Positions 23,001 to 34,770 are shown, counted from the first letter of the stretch. The stretch is 64,000 nucleotides of DNA from Tetracentron sinense (GCA_015143295.1 CM026573.1:4824434-4888433); one strand, 5' to 3'. The notes: a model not told the origin generated them from the sequence alone. Made by a program: numbers and translations.

Positions 23001-23273
23001 TGGTGAGGGGGAAAACTTGTTGGTGAGGTGTCTGAGCCTCTTAGAGGGAGAACACTGTTGGTGAGAAAACCAAACATCAGCCTTTTTTTTTGTTAATTAT
23101 TGGCAAAGAAACTATCAAGTTATTTTTTTAATTATTGGCAAAGAAACTATCAAGTTACAATGCCTGCCTTCATACTGCATAATAATTCCTTGCTATAATA
23201 GAAATAAAATATGGAGAAAATAAAGCAAAAAAGATTTATGTAGTTATAATTTTCTCAACGGTTATGCTTCCAC
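20070..23273. other. gene-free stretch between FRO and PHT2;1
   Basis: No gene is recognised. Visible structures: a partial relative of the 12401 hairpin MITE at about 21300-21355 (GGGCCAAGACCACAACGAGACC); a hairpin at 22401-22482; a segment at about 22605-22720 with TTACATTAACCTCCCCTGAGG, common in plant repeats; and a 36-bp direct duplication at about 23095-23157 (AATTATTGGCAAAGAAACTA twice). The frames at 20828-21103 and 21950-22273 have no protein-family features. Confidence 0.5.
22401..22482. repeat. 82-bp hairpin
   Basis: TGTGTCTATAAAAACATGGG and CCCATGTTTTTGTAGACACA are inverted copies with one difference over 20 bp, around a loop of about 40 nt. It could be a MITE relic or a foldback RNA. 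Flanking GGAGTTCGG/CCGAGGTTCC words hint at a larger worn element (22355-22560). Confidence 0.6.
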
Positions 23274-23286
23274 AATTCTCAGGTCA

Positions 23287-24178
23287 TCATGTGTGGCCAG
23301 AATGGAAGGAAAATTGGAGAGTAGTGCAGATGTTTGACTGTTCATCAAGCATTGGGTGGGGGTTTTGAGTAAGAACATGAATGATATGACTTATTTAAAT
23401 GAATCTGATCTTCGGATATTGAATAATCTGTAAGTGTCGATTGCTAATAAAAGAATAAAACTATGCAAGTGGTGAGATGGCTAAAACCGAGACAAGAGCG
23501 GTTGAAGCTCAATTTGGATGGGAGCAGCTTCGGGAATCCAGGGCCAGCTGCTGGTGGTGGTATTCTTAGAGACTAGACAGGTTCTCTTATTTTTGGTTTT
23601 TCAAAATTTTTTGGTTCTTGTTCTAATAATGAAGCTGAATTGCTAGTGGTGCTGGAAGATATAAATATTTGTAAACAATTGGCACACAATGGTTTTGACA
23701 TTGAATGCGATTCGAATATCGTAGTGAATTAGATAAGGTCCCGAAACTGCAATTTATGGTATTTGTGGGATTTTTGGGAACAACTTACTGGTTTACTGGA
23801 GGGAGTAGATTTTTCTATAAAGCATTCGTATAGAAAAAGGAATAAAATGAAGATGCTTTGGCTCGGCAAGGTGCCATGGGGAGGAATAATTTGTTTACAA
23901 ATAGTTCTCAGCTTCCTAAAATTATCAAAGGTTGGTATAGATTGGATAAGATGAGTATGGCTTATATTAGGCATGTTTAGAGAGTTTATTGTTGGTTTTG
24001 GTATATATTGGTTTTCTTTTATTATTTGTTTTGTTGCATGGGGTTTTATTCTGTAAACCCCAAGTGTCATTCTGTTCCTATGATATTCCTCCGCCACAAG
24101 TGAGGGCTTATTAATAAACTTGGGACGGGGCTACTATGTAGGTGGCTTCCGGCTCTTCTAAAAAACTAAAAAAAAAAT
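23287..24178 (+). mobile_element. 5'-truncated LINE remnant with RNase H domain
   Basis: A 13-bp target duplication AATTCTCAGGTCA flanks it (23274-23286 and 24179-24191), and it ends in an A-rich tail (about 24160-24178). Around 23500-23980 a broken frame reads as a plant LINE-type RNase H domain: LDGSSFGNPGPAAGGGI, then NNEAELLVVLEDI, ECDSN and an ALARQG-like end, with several stops and shifts. It is a dead copy cut at its 5' end. The domain order and poly(A) tail suit an L1-type LINE. Confidence 0.85.
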
Positions 24179-24191
24179 AATTCTCAGGTCA

Positions 24192-25718
24192 CCAATGAAA
24201 AGGTCCTCCTATTTGAGGTAGGTACTTTACCGATTAATTTTTATATAAAGCTTTTGGAACCGAACAATCATAGGTTTAGGGTTAACCGTGAAAAATCATT
24301 TGGTTCTAGAGGCCGCCATGTGTCTCTTTTAACACCCATTAACCGGTTAAGATTCAATCATGCGTAGGGTCAAATCATACATATAACCTTAGCTTTTAGA
24401 AAGAAAAAAAAAAACTTTAGGAAGTAAAATTTCTTAACCAGTTAAGTGTTTAAATATGAGCCGGAGCTCTACTTCCATGCCTTCCATTTCATTGTAATGT
24501 TCAGTGACAGTGCTGTAATTATGTGAAAAAATAGGGGTCATTTTGTTAACTCATATTTACATAACTTCTATCAGCTTAGTAGAAATGGGAGCGCTCCGCT
24601 TCAAGGCCGTGAAGCAGAGCTCCGGCTCATATTAAGACTCACCAGTTGCAGTAAAGAGGCTTTGTGAGTGTGGCCGGAACAGAATTCGTTTTGTGAGTGC
24701 ACAAAAAAAATATAATAATAACAGAGATTTTAAATTGTAAGCAATGATATAATTTTATTTTATATAAATAATAAAATCCTAACTTTTTATTGCAGCATAT
24801 AAAATAAAAATAGAAAAATGAATTAGAACTCTCTTAGACCGTCCAATTAAAAATCTAATGATGTCAAACATACATATATTAAATGGTGGACTTCACTTAA
24901 TGTTTTGCGCCGTTAGATTTTCTATCAGATGGCCCAACTCTCGACAGTATCTACTATCAAGAGTTTTATACCACTTCCTATAAATATTCCAAGAGGAAAG
25001 GTCTTAAATAATTTGAATACCATCTTGATAGCAAAGTCCCACTCTTTTGCAGCACGTAAACTTTGCCAAAGACATTATAACTACAAATGCTTAAAATTTG
25101 AACGAATTCAGGAATTAAGGTACTGTCCAGGCTTGCATTTTAACTGAAACATGGGAGAACCAACCAAAATTTTGGTGTTGTAAAAAAATAAATAAATAAT
25201 TGTTGAAGTGGACGCATAAATTATCTAAAGCCGTCAAGTTCACTTTGGTATCTCGAAAAAAAAAATGGTTTACATAAATTGTTATTATTCCATTTAAATG
25301 AATAAAAATTTGGGAAAAAATAATTTAGGTGTTGGTTCAAAATCCATTGAAATTGAAAGAATGGTGAATGGTTCAAAAGAAACCATTGTCATCATTTTCA
25401 CTATTATCATCTAAGCTTTGAACATTTGGGAGACTTCCATTGGGATATATAGCCCAGAAGAATATAACGATTGGTTGTTGGTAGGCCTGCAAGACAGATC
25501 AAACTGGACTTCTCATTAAGTGGGCTGCTTCTTCAATGGGCCGTAGCCCATAAAATCACAATGATGGGTTGTCCCTAGATTGCTTTCGTTTTGAGTTTTT
25601 AAAATTTTATTTTTTGGGGTTGGGTCTTTACGAGGACTTTTGTTCTGTCGTGTATGGATCAGTTGATGGTGAGGGTCTGCAGAAACACAACCACCACTCG
25701 TTTCAATCGACCCAAGCA

Positions 25719-25720
<2 letters not shown>
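24192..25720. other. gene-free stretch upstream of PHT2;1
   Basis: It holds a TTAACC-family element at about 24245-24450 (GTGTCTCTTTTAACACCC, TTAACCGGTTAAGATTCAATC, then CTTAACCAGTTAAG), a palindromic MITE at about 24815-24985, and AT-rich sequence. No gene is recognised. Confidence 0.5.
24815..24985. mobile_element. palindromic MITE, GAAGTGAT/CTATCGAG family, copy 3
   Basis: TCTCTTAGACCGTCCAATT at the left mirrors ATCAGATGGCCCAACTCTCG at the right, followed by ACAGTATCTACTATCAAGAG and ACCACTTCC. The centre CTTCACTTAATGTTTTGCGCCG matches the centres of the copies at 371 and 8750. Confidence 0.6.

Positions 25721-25723
<3 letters not shown>

Positions 25724-25758
<35 letters not shown>
25724..25758 (+). 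repeat. (CT)n microsatellite, probable 5' leader of PHT2;1
   Basis: About 17 CT units just upstream of the first candidate PHT2;1 coding segment. CT runs are common in plant 5' leaders near transcription starts. No TATA box of comparable quality is seen just upstream, so it may mark an initiator-type promoter. Confidence 0.7.
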
Positions 25759-25760
<2 letters not shown>

Positions 25761-25793
25761 CTCTTCCTTCACATTCCATGGTGAAGAATCCAA

Positions 25794-28700
25794 ATGAGTA
25801 ACATTTTCCCTTCTCCATCTCCCCATTTAAAGGCAAGACTCCCTCTGGTTGCTTAGAAGAGGCTTCCCAACTTCAGAATTCTCATCTCTACCTCTGCTAA
25901 AAACATTCTCTTTTCCTCTCCCATGACACCCACTACCCCAAGAGGGACACTCTACGTATCAAGACTCAATCACCCAAATCCTCCATCCCCATACTGAGAT
26001 TAAAAAGTTCCAAATTCACCCTCCCTTTGGCAAGCCTGTCGTCTTTCACTGAAGCGGAAGGCGAAGAAAGAGAAGTAACTGAAAGTAATGAACACCAAGG
26101 GGATGCAAAATCTGAGGAATTATCCGGAATGGCTCGGGCCTTCCATATTTCCTCAAGTACAGCTTCTGCAATTTCTATCTGCATAGCCTTTATGGCTCTT
26201 AGTCTTCCATTTTTTATGAAGTCTTTGGGGCAGGGATTGAACTTGAAGACTAAGTTGTTGTCATATGTGACATTGTTGTTTGGGTTTTATATGGCTTGGA
26301 ATATTGGAGCTAATGATGTTGCAAATGCTATGGGAACCTTGGTGGGGTCGTGTGCTCTGAGTCTTCGGCAAGCTGTGGTGACTGCGACGGTGCTGGAGTT
26401 CTCGGGGGCATTGCTTATGGGGACACATGTGACCAGTACAATGCAGAAGGGAATTCTTGTTGCTAATGTCTTTCAGGGCAAGGATACATTGCTCTTTGCT
26501 GGGTTGCTTTCTTCTCTTGCAGCTGCTGGTACCTGGTTGCAGGTTCAATCCCTCAATCTTTCAATGCCTAATTTTTTAAAACATTATGTAATAAAGACAG
26601 TCCTTAATTAATTTAGAGCATTGTGATAAAGAGTATAGGACTTCAGAAAGGATGTGCTGAGGCTTTAATGACTATATTCATGAGAGAGCACAGGCAAAGC
26701 CACCACCTTCAGATGCCTTGAAATGCTACATGAGGGGATTTTGGAATCACAAATTTATTGGACCAGAATCCAAGTTGTTTTTCTACATTTGCTTGACTGA
26801 GTCCTACTCAATTTTTTTATTTTTTTCAGTAACCTCTTAGAGCACCCGACTAGTCCCCCGGGCATTTGCAACACCTCCCAAGCCACACGCACCAGAAAAG
26901 ACAGGATAATCTCTCAGGGTGGCCAACAAAGGGAAGGGATTCAAACTCAGGATGGCTAACTAGGCATTAATGCAGTGTCAATGCTAAACTAGTTTCTGGT
27001 TTTGTGTGGGGTGGGTGCGTGTGTTGGGGGGAGGCGCTAGGGGCACACTCCTACTCCTACACCTGCATACTGTTCAGTTTTCCATGCTCATTTTGGAGTG
27101 TTAATCCAACAACTAGCCATAGAAGCTAACGATTTATTCACTTACTGCTTAAAAATTTTGGAATATTAGATTTATTCATTTTTTGAGAGTTGCATAATTT
27201 CAATTCTACTTTGAAGTTTGAACTAATAACTGTATACTCTGAACATTTAAATATTTTTATATAGATGCTTCCTCGAGAAAGAAGCATCTCACTAGTGATC
27301 TTACAAGAGAAACAATAGCAGAAGGGCTCACAAGAGAATGAACCCAAACGCTAAAGAAAACAGAACGAAAAGAAAAGAGTTTACTAGTGACAATAGATTA
27401 CTTGTTACTTCTTAAGTACCTTCATTTACAGGTCACTATGATTCACGGAGTGCTATTATTTTGTCATGTCATTATCAGATACTTTGAAATGTTTTATCCA
27501 ATATAAAATTTGCTTAGGCTACTTGTGTTTTGAGTACAAGACTTGGTTTAATTGATTTTTAGGACTTCTGGAACTGACTCTCAACATTTATAAGACAAAT
27601 GGGAGTTAAAAATCAGGAAGTAATAACAGATTAGGGTATCATCTGTTGGTAGATATCTACTTGGGGTATCTCGAGTTGTAGCTTTCATGGAGTCTTTGCA
27701 GATAATAGCAACAATTAGGCACTTATTCATATGTATAGGGATGTTACCCAAAAAAAATCTTGGGAAATTTCTTATATCGCATTTTTGAACCACTAGATAA
27801 GTTATTTTTCCAAAGAGAAAGGAAAAACTGCTTGCAAAACACTAAGATTGCCTAGATACACCTCCTTTTGGCTAATGAATCAACATCTTCATTGACAATT
27901 TTGTGAGTGTATGCCTACAGAGAATATAATGATTTGCACTAAGATCTATAATATTACCCACGCTAGTTACAAACAAATATACACAAACCTTCTAATGTAC
28001 TGAATGCCCAAGCAAGGTTTAAAGCTTCGGTTTTGCAGGAAGTTTCACTCTTTGAAAATTGGAAAGTTCCTATTTACTGTAATATTTTGCAGTTGTAGGG
28101 AAAAATTAGGAACCACATGAAATTTTTCAGTAAAGCTTTAGGAAACATTAAAAGAAACATGATTAGGCTATTAGAAATCAGGATAATATGAAGACAATCA
28201 CTCCAAAAAGTACGGCAAGTTTAGGGAACAAAGCTACGCGTGATGGGCATATACGAATACTCTAGAGTCCAAAACAACATTCATGCCTTGTTTGTAACAT
28301 CCCATATTCATTGAATACAGCTCAATAAACTCTAGTAATACAACTGCAGATAGTTAAATACTACATCAGGGTCACTCATCTACATTCAATTTCGGGTCAG
28401 CTTGAAGTCGCCATCCTATGAAGACAAGGGGAGAGATCATACTGCCGTGCCCTATACTTGACCCAAATAACATCTACAACTCATAAGATTGTGGGTTGGC
28501 TCAAAATCATTAACACTATCTTTAAATTTTTAATCTATCTTAAATCGGAACCAATAAATTACACTAGATAAAGAAAATTCTAGCTCAGATTGTGTTTATA
28601 ACGAATAGATACAATTTGAAACATAAAATATGTATGCAATTTCTGATTTGGACTTGATAAAGGTAAACTTTATTAAGTTCAACAATCAAGTTGTTGATAT

Positions 28701-30807
28701 ACAATCTGAAGCGTATATGTGTGATTTGAATCATAGATTTATGTTTTAGACTCTAGATGTATACTAGATATAGCTAGATCTATCTTATTACCATAAGTAT
28801 TTACTTAGTGATAATTCCCTACTTCCCTTCCTCTCTCTTGGAAAAGGGATTTTTAGGGTGTTTCCATGAATTCCTGTCATACATGAAAGGAATGACCAAA
28901 ATTTCATGATAATTTGGGATTTATAGTGTGATAAAATGTAAAGAGGGGGGATCTACTTTAAGGGTTCATTTCAGTGGGGGTTAGCCAAAATTTAAGATGC
29001 TGATCCAAACAATGGAAGCAATGTACTTCTGATATTTACAACACAGCTTGACATTTGTTTAATCTAAAATCATATTCTATCTTTTCTATAAACATGTAAC
29101 AGTCAGAAATTAATTGGCTGCCAAGAGAGCTAAATGATATTGTTGCTTGCTTTAGAATATTTCATATACAACTGCTTAAAAAATCCTTTATCATTTCTCA
29201 TCCGAACAATTTGGGATCAGCAGAATACTCTTATTCCTACCCAGAAAATTGGTATATTTCAGTTTCTTATGGAAAAAAAATGATATGTAGTAAGAACTAA
29301 GAAGAACTTGTATATCATCAATAAGTTCAACTAATTTGTGGTTCACAGCCATACTTGTTATCAGAGCTCATTGTAGCAATGAGTTGAACATCTTCAGATA
29401 AGAAACATTAAATCCGTGAAGCATGTGTTTCAACGTGCAAGGAGGGAAATTATCAATCTCATCCCTTTAATCACATTGGGCGAATTCATATAGATGTCGA
29501 GCATATTTTGTTTGTCTACATATATTTCTATGTTAATTCACTGGTTTCAGGCCATTGACAAATCTGCTTGCATTGTTTAGGTTGCGTCCTACATATGTTT
29601 GCACATTACATGTTCTCTGATTTCCATTCAATGTCATGATGAATTTGCTATTGTTATTCAGGTTGCATCCTATTATGGTTGGCCTGTCTCCACCACACTG
29701 TATAGTAGGAGCCATGGTGGGATTTGGTCTTGTCTATGGGGGAGTTGGTGCTGTCTTCTGGAGTTCGTTGGCAAGAGTGATTTCATCGTGGGTCATCTCA
29801 CCCGTCATCGGAGCAGCTGTGTCATTTCTCGTCGAAATGCATCCGTAGGGTATATTATTTCTCTATTGAACAGACCTATAAAAGCTAACCTATTCCGTCA
29901 AAGCAACCTTAAGCCATCCTCAAAATTTCAGAAAATCGGCTATAGAATGATATTCTCTCTAACTCCCATTACTCTCTTTTTCTTTCTCTAGTTTGTGTAC
30001 AATGCTCCAAATCCAGGGCAGGCCGCTGCTGCAGCTGCGCCAATCGCAGTCTTTGTGGGTGTAACTGACATCTCCTTTGCAGCCTTCCCTCTGAGCAAGA
30101 GCCTTCCTCTGGCTCTGGCCCAGGCCTTAGCTTGTGGGACTGCAGGTGCAGTCCTAGTCAGTAGAGTTATCAGGAAACAACTCGGTCACCTCCTCCTAAA
30201 GTCACAACTGGAACCGAAGGAAGATGCTTCCCATAATAAAAGTATTGGGTTCCTTTCCGACATTGCAGGGCCCACAGGGACACATCTGGAAATTGTCTAC
30301 GGCATCTTTGTTTATATGCAGATTCTGTCAGCCTACTTTATGTCAATTGCCCACGGTGGCAGCGATGTCTCCAATGCAATAGGTCCATTGGCTGCAGCAC
30401 TATCTATTCTTCAAGGCAGTGCCTGTGGAGCTGAGATTGTCATTCCGATTGATGTTCTTGCATGGGGAGGTTTTGGGATCGTTGCGGGGCTAATGATGTG
30501 GGGGTCTAGGGTGATAGCGACAATTGGGAAGAAGTTAACAGAACTGACACCAACAAGGGGATTCGCAGCTGAGTTTGCAGCAGCTTCTGTGGTTCTGTTC
30601 GCATCAAAGTTGGGAATACCCATCTCCACAACCCACACTCTTGTGGGTGCCGTCATGGGTGTGGGGTTTGCTAGGGGACTTAACAGTGTGAGAGCAGAGA
30701 CTGTGAAGGAGATTGTGGTTTCTTGGGCCATCACTATTCCAGTTGGTGCCTTTTTTGCCGTTTTCTACACATGGATCTTGACCAAAATCTTGTCATATCT
30801 ACTCTGA
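25794..30807 (+). CDS. PHT2-1: chloroplast phosphate transporter PHT2;1 (Pi/H+ or Na+ symporter, PiT family), frameshifted
   Basis: Core exons: up to 26542, 29662-29849, 29992-30807 (stop TGA). The family moves phosphate across the inner chloroplast envelope. Seen: two inverted PiT repeats with signatures GANDVANAMGT (exon 1) and GGSDVSNAIGP (exon 3), the motifs STMQKGI and PISTTHTLVG, and about ten hydrophobic segments. Problems: exon 2 (188 bp) changes frame twice. ACCACACTGT at about 29694 lacks 2 bp of the codons for TTHC, and GTCGAAATGC at about 29831 lacks 2 more; the intact family exon, from memory, is 192 bp. In the second signature the usual GGND is GGSD. No in-frame ATG lies between the stop at 25898 and MARAFH at 26129. 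A possible rescue is ATG 25794 with an intron 25848-25942 (CTG|GTTGCT ... CCCCAAG|AGG). It is either a recent pseudogene or has sequence errors. Confidence 0.85.
26543..29661 (+). other. large intron of PHT2;1 with SINE and LINE-related debris
   Basis: The intron is 3119 bp (TGCAG|GTTCAATCC ... TTATTCAG|GTTGCATCC). It holds a SINE relic (about 26825-26960), a segment at about 27275-27360 whose words (GCTCACAAGAGAATGAACCCAAA) recur near 55500, and otherwise AT-rich sequence. A false exon-2 start lies at about 29575. Confidence 0.75.
26825..26960 (-). mobile_element. partial SINE, same family as 43490-43748
   Basis: CTTAGAGCACCCGACTAGTCCC, CAACACCTCCCAAGCCACA, GGGTGGCCAACAAAGGG and GGGATTCAAACTCAGGAT follow the order of the SINE at 43490-43748, with its T-rich (poly(A) on the minus strand) end at about 26808-26830. 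The tRNA-like head is cut off after the box B-like part. Confidence 0.65.
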
Positions 30808-31281
30808 GGTTTACATTTAAAAGATTAAAAGAGAAACACTTGATGAATTTAATTGATTAGAAAAAACCTCTCTTTTTGAATTGATGAGTCGAAAGATTAT
30901 GTTTGTTGATCTGTGAAATTCCTCCCAGTGAAAGAAAGGACTGACTAGAGATTGAGTGAATCATTAGATCTGGGATTCAAAAAAATATAAGCCTTCATGC
31001 TTTGGTGCGCGATACAAAATCGGGTCTTTTCTTTTTCTTTTTAATATATCATATGTTTTAATGCAATCCCTCTTGCAGAAGGCTCCAAGGCATTATGTTT
31101 TCAGTTTTGTATTAACAAGAATTCAGGTTTCTATGCTGCATTCCTCTTTCAGAAATTTAGGGTGCTAATCAAATGAGGAGGAATTGTGTCTAGTTTACTA
31201 TATGTATAGGACGAAGGTCCTGGAAGAAGTTGCTCGAGCAGGATATCATTTAATGTTTCTTTTCTTTTATTATTCTTGGAT

Positions 31282-31288
31282 AATAAAG
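31282..31288 (+). terminator. candidate polyadenylation signal of PHT2;1
   Basis: AATAAAG lies 475 bases after the stop codon, in an AT-rich setting. The region 30808-31636 between this gene and the convergent TMEM245-like gene (829 bp) must hold both 3' UTRs. No other gene is seen there. Confidence 0.35.
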
Positions 31289-31636
31289 AAAATATATATT
31301 AGGTAAATGAAAGAAAGCTAAGACTGGTGTTGGTTCTATATAGAGCACCAACTAAAAGCATGTACAACAAACCATTAAGAAGCGAGAATAGAAAAAAAGT
31401 AAGCGGAGTTCGAGAAAAATTCGGCAAAGTCGGGCCAATCACAATAAATGACAAAAAAACAAGATGTCAAGTAGGACATGTAACATTTTACAATTGCTAT
31501 TGTCGCCCTTCATGCAAGAAAAAAGATAGGGCACAGTTACACCCGTATGCAAGACAATATATACAATTGCACAGATAAATAATACAAAAGCAATTTGGAA
31601 TATAAGGAGAGGTCATCCTTCATAGTAAAAAGCATA

Positions 31637-34600
31637 TCACCTGCTGGTTTCCTTGGCAGAAACAAGCACAAATTCGACATACAAATTTTTCAACGCGATC
31701 ATCACTGTCATTAGTAAAGGACCCATGATTGCTCCCTGTACGACAAAATAACCCCATATTAGAGGCATCCAGTAAAAAGCTTGCCATTTTTTCATTTTAT
31801 TTTTATGTTAAAAAGCATATCATTTTATGGTATTAGACTCAGAAAATTTTGGCAATCTCATCCGTAATTTGACACCAGACCCACTGATTGATAAGATTAA
31901 ACTTGAGACATGAACCAGGAAGGTCCATCGCATTTGGCACCACAGCACCTATTCACCTCTCATATCACTAGCATAAACACCTTGGTCGAACTTCTAGAGA
32001 ACCAAAGAGCCCATTCCTTGTAAAGTTAGTGAGGTATCTCACCACATCAAGTGTCCCTTCTAGAATCTAACTAAAAGATCCTCAATTACCACAGATTTAT
32101 CTGTTATGTTTCCTCGACCCTGAGCCCACTAAGCACAATGTAACACCTCTTGAGTTATTTCTTCTAATAACTTTCCTATCATCCCAATTTCCCTACGAAA
32201 GACTACAAAGCTTTCTAAGACAACAGATTCCCAATCCATCTTTTACAAATAGGGGTGTCAACGAACACATATTATTTGTATTCGATTCGTATCCAAAATC
32301 GTTTGCTTGGATAATTATTCGAATAGGTATTCAATGGAGCGAATTCGAGTAGTACTTTTACAGCTGTTTATAAATTAGATACAGATTCTGATACTGATAT
32401 ATCTGATTCGATAAATATCCGGCCATTTATATAATATATTACTATATATAAAGTATATATATAATATATTTTGCGTTTATAATACTAAGTACCTTTACTA
32501 ATATGTACATTTTACATATGATGGATCACTCTGCTATCTGTGGCCATGTGATGGATTTTAACGGGTTTCCAAAGGGCAGCCCAAGAGCCTACACATGTGT
32601 TTACACGTGCAGGACAACCATAACCTATTCAAAGGTTATGACTATATGCAAATATGTGAATTGTCTGTTGTACACCTGTCAAAAGGTCGGTGGTGAGACC
32701 ACCTATGCTCATCAATTATTAACAAGCCCCCATCAAATTGTAAGCAATTAAATGTATCAAAGTGGGAGGAAAATTAAGTAAATAGTTTGAAATTCGAATT
32801 ATAAAATGACAAAAGACTTAAGCAAAGGCAAGGAGAGCTCACCTCCAAAACAGATGGGAACAACGCGATGCCACCAAGTATGCTAAGCCCAGTTAAGTAG
32901 GCACTCTGCCCAGGTATCTCATCTTGGATGGCAGCCGTGCCATAATCCAGCAGTACAAGATGGATAACCGTCAACAAAACAGCTTCAGCATATCTTACTT
33001 CCATAACCAGCTGTGCTGCTGCAGGGATAGTCGAAAGCCAAGCCGGCGTTATGGGCAACACGGCACTCATCAAGGCAAGGAAAGTAGACATGTACAGGAA
33101 ATGAATGTGATAGAATCGAAACAAAAGATATGTAAGACACCCTTGGAAGAATGTGACCTTAGCAGCAGCCAACAGCACACTACTAACCGCGTGATCAAGA
33201 ACATCAGCACATCGAACGCGAGTTGTCTTTGAAAGTGGAAGCATGCCCAGAACATGATCCATGACACCTCCAGATTCAGAAGTGATTAAATAATACAAAA
33301 GCCAAAAAAACAACATCATCTGAGAAATGAAATTCAACAATCCCGCTGCTCCGGAAACAATTGAGACTGCCACAGAGAACAATAGATTTGCTCCTCCTGC
33401 CAAAACCATTGTACTACTAGCAAATACCCGCTTTGAGACATCCAAGCTCTGAAGAACAAACTCTTTAATCTTCTCCACCAAATCCTCCCTCGCGATAACA
33501 GACATAAATTCCCTAAACACACCATCTATATCTCTATAAATCACATTCCACTCTCTCTTCCTCACCTTCGACTGAATATAATACAGTTTCTCTGACCAGG
33601 GTTGTTGCTGCCGCAATTGTTCTTGAACACTAGAAGTGAACGAACTCTGCGGCGATTTAATCAAATAATTCCTAAACCCTTCCACAATATCCGTCACATT
33701 ATATTGCAAAGCCAGAGAATCAATCTGCATCGATACCGTTTCATACAACTTCATTGTATAAGTATCAATCAATTCCGGCACCTGATTCTCATCCATCCAT
33801 TGCTTAATCCCAATCCTCTCCGCATAATTACTCTCTTCCAAATGAGTTTTCAACGAAAAAACAGCATCTTTCCCCTCAATCCCAATCTTATAAGAGAAAA
33901 AAACAAATCCAGACACAGATCCTACGATCATAAATATAATAAGCCCAATACCAACCGTAGTCTTCAATCGATTAAGCATTCCCAAAGTCATACATTTACT
34001 AATCCTACTCCAAATGGACCTTTTCCTAACAAATTGCCCGCCGCGACGAACCGAAGAAATTGCAGATAGGGTTTTCGCAATGCCGGGAGTCGCCGGAGTA
34101 CTGCAACCGGTGGCGTAACCGATAAGGCAAGGGATTGCGAATGCCGGAACGGCGAAAGCTCCGATTTTTTCATAGACGAGGACGAAAAGAGCGAAAGAAA
34201 CAAGCCATTGCATGAGTTTCGAGAATCCGATCTTCTCGTCGCGAAGAACGGGAGGGCGGTTTCGGAGGAGGCGAAGAACGGCGACGTGAGAGTCGATGAG
34301 AGAGCCGGTGGTTGATCGGAGAACGGCGACGGGAATGGCGATTAGGGTTTCGGGAAGACCTAGTTTGAGAGGGTGGGACCAGAAGCGAACGAGAGCGGTT
34401 TGGAGCTCGCGTAAGGGCATGGAACAGAGGATCGCCCATTGAATGGGACGCCAGTATTCTTGGAGGAGTTTGGTGAGACTGTATAAGAGAGCTAATGAGA
34501 GAGCTAGGCCTGCGTGTGCCATGGCTATGTAGATTGCTAGACATACCTGAGGATTGCTTGATAGTTGATTGAAGTGTTCTTGATCTTGTTCTTCGTGGTT

Positions 34601-34657
34601 TTGTTTCTTGTAATGGCGGTTTCGTTTGCGTTTTGGGGTTTCTGGAGTCTCTGACAT
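31637..34657 (-). CDS. TMEM245 / AI-2E transporter-like (UPF0118) membrane protein
   Basis: Exon 1 is 32843-34657 (605 codons); exon 2 is 31735-31637 (GAIMGPLLMTVMIALKNLY..., 32 aa, stop TGA at 31637-31639). The joint is in frame (GTTTTGGAG|GTGAGC ... TACAG|GGAGCA). The product is 637 aa, a usual length for the plant TMEM245-like protein. Start MSETPETPKRKRNRH is the first ATG; the frame above it opens only with GTG. Order: basic N-terminus, about four helices (AIYIAMAHAGLALSLALLY, LVSFALFVLVYEKIGAF, IGLIIFMIVGSVSGFVFF), a long soluble loop (about 300-440), then a cluster of helices ending in LTGLSILGGIALFPS, the conserved block of the AI-2E family. The substrate is unknown in plants. It converges with PHT2;1. 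Confidence 0.93.
32252..32490. mobile_element. hAT-like left end with TATTCG words, in the TMEM245-like intron
   Basis: AGGGGTGTCAACGAACACA matches the 5' ends of the elements at 9199 and 3935. It is followed by TTCGATTCGTATCC, ATTCGAATAGGTATTC and an AT-rich run. No matching right end was found, so it is a truncated copy. Confidence 0.5.
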
Positions 34658-34770
34658 TGTTGTGGCTTTTCCATTCCAGGATGATCTATTCTTTTCGCCA
34701 TTGGAACTCTGGTTTTTTTGTTTTTGATGGAAGAGAGGTTGAAGATCCGATTCCCGTGGGTTAGTGAATC

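Noticed and set aside
28290-28510. possible LTR beginning TGTAACATCCC in the PHT2;1 intron
   Set aside because: The start word resembles LTR ends, but no second LTR, primer site or purine tract was found.
33602-34069. 155-aa open frame antisense to the TMEM245-like gene
   Set aside because: It is a shadow of the long exon on the other strand, with low-complexity isoleucine/asparagine/proline composition and no family features.
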